From Verrucomicrobiales bacterium (GTDB taxonomy: Bacteria > Verrucomicrobiota > Verrucomicrobiia > Verrucomicrobiales > DEV007), in assembly GCA_029213005.1 (NCBI GenBank), contig JARGPI010000007.1, positions 62,001-126,000 of the forward strand: 64,000 nt of DNA, written 5' to 3'. Both the position numbers and the translations under genes were made by a program. The notes beneath the pieces are model-generated. The model had not been told where the DNA came from. It was given only the letters and a program-made list of their open reading frames with translations, and did no database searches. Positions 60,269 to 64,000 of the stretch are shown here, piece by piece (the stretch's first letter is position 1; each line of letters begins with the position of its first letter).

Positions 60269-61894
60269 ATGAATTCTGTCGAAGAAATCCAATCCATAAA
60301 TCACCATATGCGCCTGGCACTTGATCAGGTTAGCGAAGGTGTTCTCATCGTCGAGGCAGAGTCTCATACACCGATCGGTCCGCGAGTGGTTTTCGCCAAT
60401 GAAGCGATGGCCCGTTTTACCGGTTATGAGGTGTCGGATATTTTAGGTCAACCACTGGGACTGCTATTTGACCGGGATTATCTGCCGGAGATTCTCCGGA
60501 GATGGTCAATCATCAGTCAGGGAACCGAAGCCTTTCCGGTGCAGAAGGATCTTCATCTGAAGAACGGCGGCCGGGAAAAGTTCAACTGGAACATCATCCC
60601 TGTGAAAGATTCACTCGGCAGAACAATCAATTTCACGATCCGATTGATCCGGGCCACCGAAGCACCGGCACCTGCCAAGCCGGTGGAGGATCCTTTCCAC
60701 GACGATTTAGCGAAAAGCCGTATCGAGTCGCTTCAGATCGTATCAAGCGGGATTGCCCATGATTTTAGAAACGGTCTGGTCGCCGCGAAAATGGCGATCG
60801 ATTTGATTCGTCTCTCCGGAAGCGATGATCCCGAAATCCTGCAGTATTTGGATGACGCGGATATGTCTCTCGATGCCAACGCTGATCTGGCCACGCAAAT
60901 GATCGAGTTTACCCGGGGTGAGGACTCTAAACTGCGGGTTGTAAATTTACACGGTCTGTTAAAGAAGACTGCCCGGATGTCGACCGTAGGAAACAACGTA
61001 ACTCCGGAACTGTCGGTCCAAAATGATCTGTGGGATGTCGAGATCGATTCGGTTCAGATCCGTCAGGTCTTCCAAAACATTATCATCAATGGTTGTCAGG
61101 CGATGCCTAACGGGGGCCCGATGAATATCTCGGCCAGAAATGCAACGGTTTCCGATGGCAACTCTTTCGACCTCCCCGCTGGAAACTACGTGGTGATCGG
61201 GATTCGTGATCGTGGCTGCGGAATTCCCCGTGAACTCCTCGGCAAGGTATTTGATCCCTATTTCACAACCAAGCCGGACGGAACCGGAATTGGTCTGGCC
61301 TCCTGTAAGCAGATTGTAGAAAGACACCGTGGAAAAATCATGGTCGAATCTGCCGAAAACGTTGGAACTGAATTTATCATCTTTTTGCCAACCGCCACGA
61401 CTCCGGCGGTAAATCGCGAAGAGAATCGCGTGGTGATGCCACAGCAGGCTCATGCGAGAGCAACAAAAGACTTTTTGGCTGAGACTTCGAGACGGTCTTC
61501 CGGGAAGAAAATTCTGGTGGTCGATGATGATCCGAGGATCTGCAAGTTGGCGTCGAAAATTTTGGGTCACATCGGCATGGAGCCAATTGTCGCGGAAGAT
61601 GGCGAAAAAGCAGTAGGCCTGATTCGACAGGCTTTCCGCGAAGCCAATTCTTTTGATGCCGTGATTCTCGATCTTAATCTGCCGAGAATGGGCGGGATGG
61701 AAGTTATGCGCGAAATCCGGAGGATCGATCCTTCGGTGAAAGTGATTCTTTCGAGCGGTGACACTCATTCCGGAGCCTTTCTCTCCGACGAGTGGGACGG
61801 CGTCCTTTCAAAACCCTACGGTAAAGAATCGATGGAAGTCGTGTTGTCGAACGTGCTGCACGCCGTAGCCCATCATCAAGTGCCCGCGATATGA
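60269..61894 (+). CDS. PAS-domain hybrid histidine kinase with receiver
   Basis: A 541-residue soluble signalling protein. A PAS domain (about residues 12-130; VFANEAMARFTGYEVSDILG) precedes the phosphoacceptor His164 in SSGIAHDFRNGL. The HATPase domain has the N-box IIINGCQAMPNGG, DRGCGIPRELLGKVFDPYFT and GTGIGLASCKQIVE. The C-terminal receiver (from about 410) has DDD, the phosphoacceptor Asp468 in VILDLNLP and Lys515 in SKPYG. There is no membrane helix, so the signal is intracellular. Its end overlaps the convergent MscS gene by 19 bp. The stand-alone receiver at 35079 is too distant to be a clear partner. Confidence 0.93.
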   Translation: MNSVEEIQSINHHMRLALDQVSEGVLIVEAESHTPIGPRVVFANEAMARFTGYEVSDILGQPLGLLFDRDYLPEILRRWSIISQGTEAFPVQKDLHLKNGGREKFNWNIIPVKDSLGRTINFTIRLIRATEAPAPAKPVEDPFHDDLAKSRIESLQIVSSGIAHDFRNGLVAAKMAIDLIRLSGSDDPEILQYLDDADMSLDANADLATQMIEFTRGEDSKLRVVNLHGLLKKTARMSTVGNNVTPELSVQNDLWDVEIDSVQIRQVFQNIIINGCQAMPNGGPMNISARNATVSDGNSFDLPAGNYVVIGIRDRGCGIPRELLGKVFDPYFTTKPDGTGIGLASCKQIVERHRGKIMVESAENVGTEFIIFLPTATTPAVNREENRVVMPQQAHARATKDFLAETSRRSSGKKILVVDDDPRICKLASKILGHIGMEPIVAEDGEKAVGLIRQAFREANSFDAVILDLNLPRMGGMEVMREIRRIDPSVKVILSSGDTHSGAFLSDEWDGVLSKPYGKESMEVVLSNVLHAVAHHQVPAI

Positions 61895-62739
61895 TCGGCA
61901 TCGTTTTCTGTGCCTTCCGGATTTGAAATAACAACCCGGTGAGGAAATGGAATTTCGATGTTCTCTTCAAGAAAGCGTTTCTTGATCGCCGATAAAATGG
62001 AGTTTCGCATTTCGATGAAGTCATCCTTCTCGTGCCAGACTCCCAGGGTAAAGTCGAGTTGAGATTCGCCGAAACCGGTGAGGGCGATTAGTGGTTCCGG
62101 TTCGACCAGAACGTGAGGGTTAAGATCTGCGACACTGCGCAGCACCTCCAGCACCCGCTCGGGATCCTCGCGGTAGGAAACGCCCAGCTTGATATCAAAT
62201 CGTCTGATCGGGTGCCGGGTGATATTCGTTAATTGTCCCTTCACCAGCGTTTCATTGGGAAGGCGAACCGAGAGGTTGTTGAACGTGCGAAGCGTTAAAC
62301 TGAGCATATCGATCGATTCCACGACTCCGGTTTCATCGCCTACTTTAATCACATCCCCGACTTGAAAGGGTTTTTCGCAAAGCAGAAAGATACCGCTGAT
62401 GATGTTGGATAAACTGGTTTGCGCAGCGAAACCGATGGCGATACCCAGAATACCGGCGGCTCCCAAGATGGCGGTAAGTTTGACGTCAAATTCCTGCAGC
62501 ACCATCATGACGACGATGACGAAGATCCCGTAGCCGATGCCCTTGCGGAGTACCATCATCGCCTGCTTGGACAGGTAGCGTCGCCACGGACGAATCACGA
62601 TTCGGCCGAGGATAATGCTGAGAATAAATCCCAGAGCAATGATGATTGCACTGACGATGATTGCCTCGTGTCGCTCCGAGAACGAATCAATGATTGGTTG
62701 AAACCGTTCCGGAATGGAATTGAAAAAAGGAAAGTCCAT
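61876..62739 (-). CDS. MscS-family mechanosensitive ion channel
   Basis: A 287-residue channel. Three transmembrane helices occupy residues 20-110; the third, pore-lining helix is AILGAAGILGIAIGFAAQTS with the Gly/Ala packing typical of MscS. The beta domain follows with FLLCEKPFQVGDVIKVGDET, LRTFNNLSVRLPNETLVKGQ and a cytoplasmic C-terminal cage domain. It would open under membrane tension and release osmolytes. It begins four bases after the end of the DUF432 gene on the same strand, so the two are probably coupled. Its 3' end overlaps the histidine kinase gene. Confidence 0.93.
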   Translation of the reverse strand: MDFPFFNSIPERFQPIIDSFSERHEAIIVSAIIIALGFILSIILGRIVIRPWRRYLSKQAMMVLRKGIGYGIFVIVVMMVLQEFDVKLTAILGAAGILGIAIGFAAQTSLSNIISGIFLLCEKPFQVGDVIKVGDETGVVESIDMLSLTLRTFNNLSVRLPNETLVKGQLTNITRHPIRRFDIKLGVSYREDPERVLEVLRSVADLNPHVLVEPEPLIALTGFGESQLDFTLGVWHEKDDFIEMRNSILSAIKKRFLEENIEIPFPHRVVISNPEGTENDADHIAGT

Positions 62740-62743
62740 TATC

Positions 62744-63547
62744 TCAATGAATTTCGATGGTCTTACGAAGGTTGTTGAAGGTCCGGAGCAAAATGCCGCC
62801 GGGGGAGACTTTTATTCTCGCTTGCGCGATCTCGGCAGCGTTCGGTTCAGTGGAGGGAGCTCCGCTTCCATAGGTAACCTGACTGACTTCAAAGGTTGAA
62901 CTTTTGCTGACCCGAATTTCATTGCTCCAGAGATACTGTTCGCCCTGGTAAATTTTAAGGTGATTAACCCGGATACAGATTCGTTCGAACGGAAGAGGTT
63001 CTGACGAACGGTTTATAATAGTTACCGGACAGACAACGCGGTAAGGGAAGGGCTGGAGTTCCAAATGATCCCGCGCTGCGTTGGTGGAGGAGGCATAGCA
63101 GGCTTCCCCTTCCAGAGGTGTGCCGAACCAGCTGCGTGATAGATTTGCGAGAGCGAGAGTGGTCAGGGTGCGGGGACTGTTTTCCCTGCCGGCGACTAAC
63201 TTCACGCAAAGAGAAACCCGGCAAAAAAAACTGGCCGTGGAATTGGAGGGGATCTCAACCCTCGATAGAGGTTTCGAAATAATCGATCGATCCGGAAACT
63301 CGGGCTTCAAGCTTAGCGTGTCGTCTCCCTCCTGGGAATTGAACGCAAACCGTTCGTATTCGAGATCGTCAGGAAAGGCTGACGGGACGGCAAGTGTCCA
63401 CCGGTCGTCCTGAGACCGGTCGGGTGTCATAATGGATGCCACGTGCCACTCACCCTTGGTGTGTCGGACCCAAAAAGCCAGGGGGCCCAGCTCCCAGTGA
63501 CGGGTTTCCCCGACCGGTATCGATATCGTAGTCCAAAAAGGTTCCAT
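62744..63547 (-). CDS. DUF432-like protein
   Basis: A 267-residue protein. The start at 63547 gives MEPFWTTISIPVGETRHWEL, followed by GPLAFWVRHTKGEWHVAS, which resembles the DUF432 family opening. It is mostly predicted beta strands with no signal peptide or membrane helix. As I recall, DUF432 genes are often found beside MscS-like channels, and here the MscS start is only four bases from this gene's stop. Function is unknown; modulation of the channel is a context-based inference. A longer in-frame start at 63595 is possible but adds residues outside the family pattern. Confidence 0.75.
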   Translation of the reverse strand: MEPFWTTISIPVGETRHWELGPLAFWVRHTKGEWHVASIMTPDRSQDDRWTLAVPSAFPDDLEYERFAFNSQEGDDTLSLKPEFPDRSIISKPLSRVEIPSNSTASFFCRVSLCVKLVAGRENSPRTLTTLALANLSRSWFGTPLEGEACYASSTNAARDHLELQPFPYRVVCPVTIINRSSEPLPFERICIRVNHLKIYQGEQYLWSNEIRVSKSSTFEVSQVTYGSGAPSTEPNAAEIAQARIKVSPGGILLRTFNNLRKTIEIH

Positions 63548-63598
63548 GCAAGTGCGGGATAATAACCCGCCCTGCAGCAACGTCCAGTCCCGCAACTG

Positions 63599-63994
63599 TC
63601 AGCCGGCACTCTTCATCGCGGAAGCTCCCATGATGCCGAAGATCATGGCTCCGATGATGATGAGAATGTAGAACGCGATGAAAAGGATCATCATAATACC
63701 CACATATTTCCAGAAACCCCGCTGTTCATCCAGAGCCGAAACCAGTCCTTCCTCGCTGGGGACCTTCATCAGGTCGGAGACCTTCTTGGAAAATTTGGTC
63801 AGTTTCAAAGCCGGGTAGATGTAGATCAGGGCGAGGATGAAATAGAAAACGCCAATACCGATTCCGAGCAGAGGTCCCTCTAATCCACCCAAAGGACTGT
63901 TCGCCCCGGCTGCACCAAGTGATGAACCCATCGAACCCAATATCGCCATCGCGATTCCGGAAAGCAGCAGTAACGCGGCACCCAGCCAGAGCAT
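63599..63994 (-). CDS. Partial membrane protein, DUF5362-like (runs off the window)
   Basis: At least 131 residues of a small polytopic membrane protein. Hydrophobic segments are LWLGAALLLLSGIAMAILGS, LLGIGIGVFYFILALIYIYP and a C-terminal one (YVGIMMILFIAFYILIIIGA). A short amphipathic stretch (ALKLTKFSKKVSDLMKVPSE) lies between the last two. The pattern resembles DUF5362-type proteins. The frame is open to the window edge, so the true start is probably upstream and the visible Met may be internal. It precedes the DUF432 and MscS genes on the same strand by 51 bp. Confidence 0.65.
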   Translation of the reverse strand: MLWLGAALLLLSGIAMAILGSMGSSLGAAGANSPLGGLEGPLLGIGIGVFYFILALIYIYPALKLTKFSKKVSDLMKVPSEEGLVSALDEQRGFWKYVGIMMILFIAFYILIIIGAMIFGIMGASAMKSAG

Positions 63995-64000
63995 GATAGC

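Overview
The window looks like chromosomal DNA from a member of the Verrucomicrobiota, probably a free-living aerobic marine or soil lineage near Verrucomicrobiales. Planctomycetota is the main alternative. The evidence is the abundance of families typical of these phyla: three loci encoding cytochrome-c/DUF1549/DUF1553 (PSD1) proteins with Tat-exported DUF1501 partners, PPC-domain proteins, an SHD1 domain, a ThuA-like protein, a FecR-LamG anti-sigma-like protein and a CE15 esterase. These sit among ordinary housekeeping genes (ispD, trpD, holA, polX, sucA-odhB, hisN). I found no rRNA, tRNA, IS transposase, prophage or CRISPR array.

Layout. 1-5.9 kb: MBL hydrolase, rhomboid protease, a small hypothetical protein, a 328-bp structured repeat element, a CysJ-like flavoprotein and a HisN-like phosphatase. 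5.9-17.6 kb: ThuA protein and a giant cytochrome-propeller-coiled-coil protein on the minus strand, divergent from a DUF1501 / PPC / PSD1 operon. 17.8-25.3 kb: small secreted and membrane proteins, a solitary squalene-hopene-cyclase-like protein, an outer-membrane barrel, YqgE, a stand-alone trpD with an apparent attenuator leader, and overlapping ispD and Kef-type antiporter genes. 25.4-37 kb: transmembrane Ser/Thr kinase, PolX, a PQQ-propeller pair, aspartate aminotransferase, HolA, a single-domain response regulator and cardiolipin synthase. 37-42.7 kb: second PSD1/DUF1501 pair and a secreted protein with an internal duplication. 43-46.4 kb: TIR-transmembrane-propeller protein and a DUF6498 membrane protein. 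46.5-53.2 kb: sucA-odhB, a SpmA/SpmB-type membrane protein and a CE15-like esterase. 53.4-60 kb: AcpH, then an ECF sigma factor, FecR-LamG protein, SHD1-DUF1549-DUF1553 protein and DUF1501 protein. 60.2-64 kb: PAS hybrid histidine kinase, MscS channel, DUF432 protein and a truncated membrane protein.

The most unusual signal is a family of 13-bp near-palindromes, TGTACCCTGTACA, extended on both sides towards RAY...RTY. I count 13 copies at six extragenic sites. Within every site the copies start exactly 22 bp apart, whatever their orientation. One pair of sites bounds a 328-bp element with nested inverted repeats and a strong central hairpin, which looks like a complete non-autonomous mobile or RNA-structured element. 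The other four sites have only the short tandem palindromes. A second candidate is the leader of trpD: a nine-codon ORF ending Asn-Trp-stop, followed by two mutually adjacent hairpins, the second terminator-like.

Protein functions are inferred by recognising motifs and family architectures by eye; no database search was run. Start codons were moved from the longest open frame where a signal peptide, family N-terminus or Shine-Dalgarno-like sequence argued for it.
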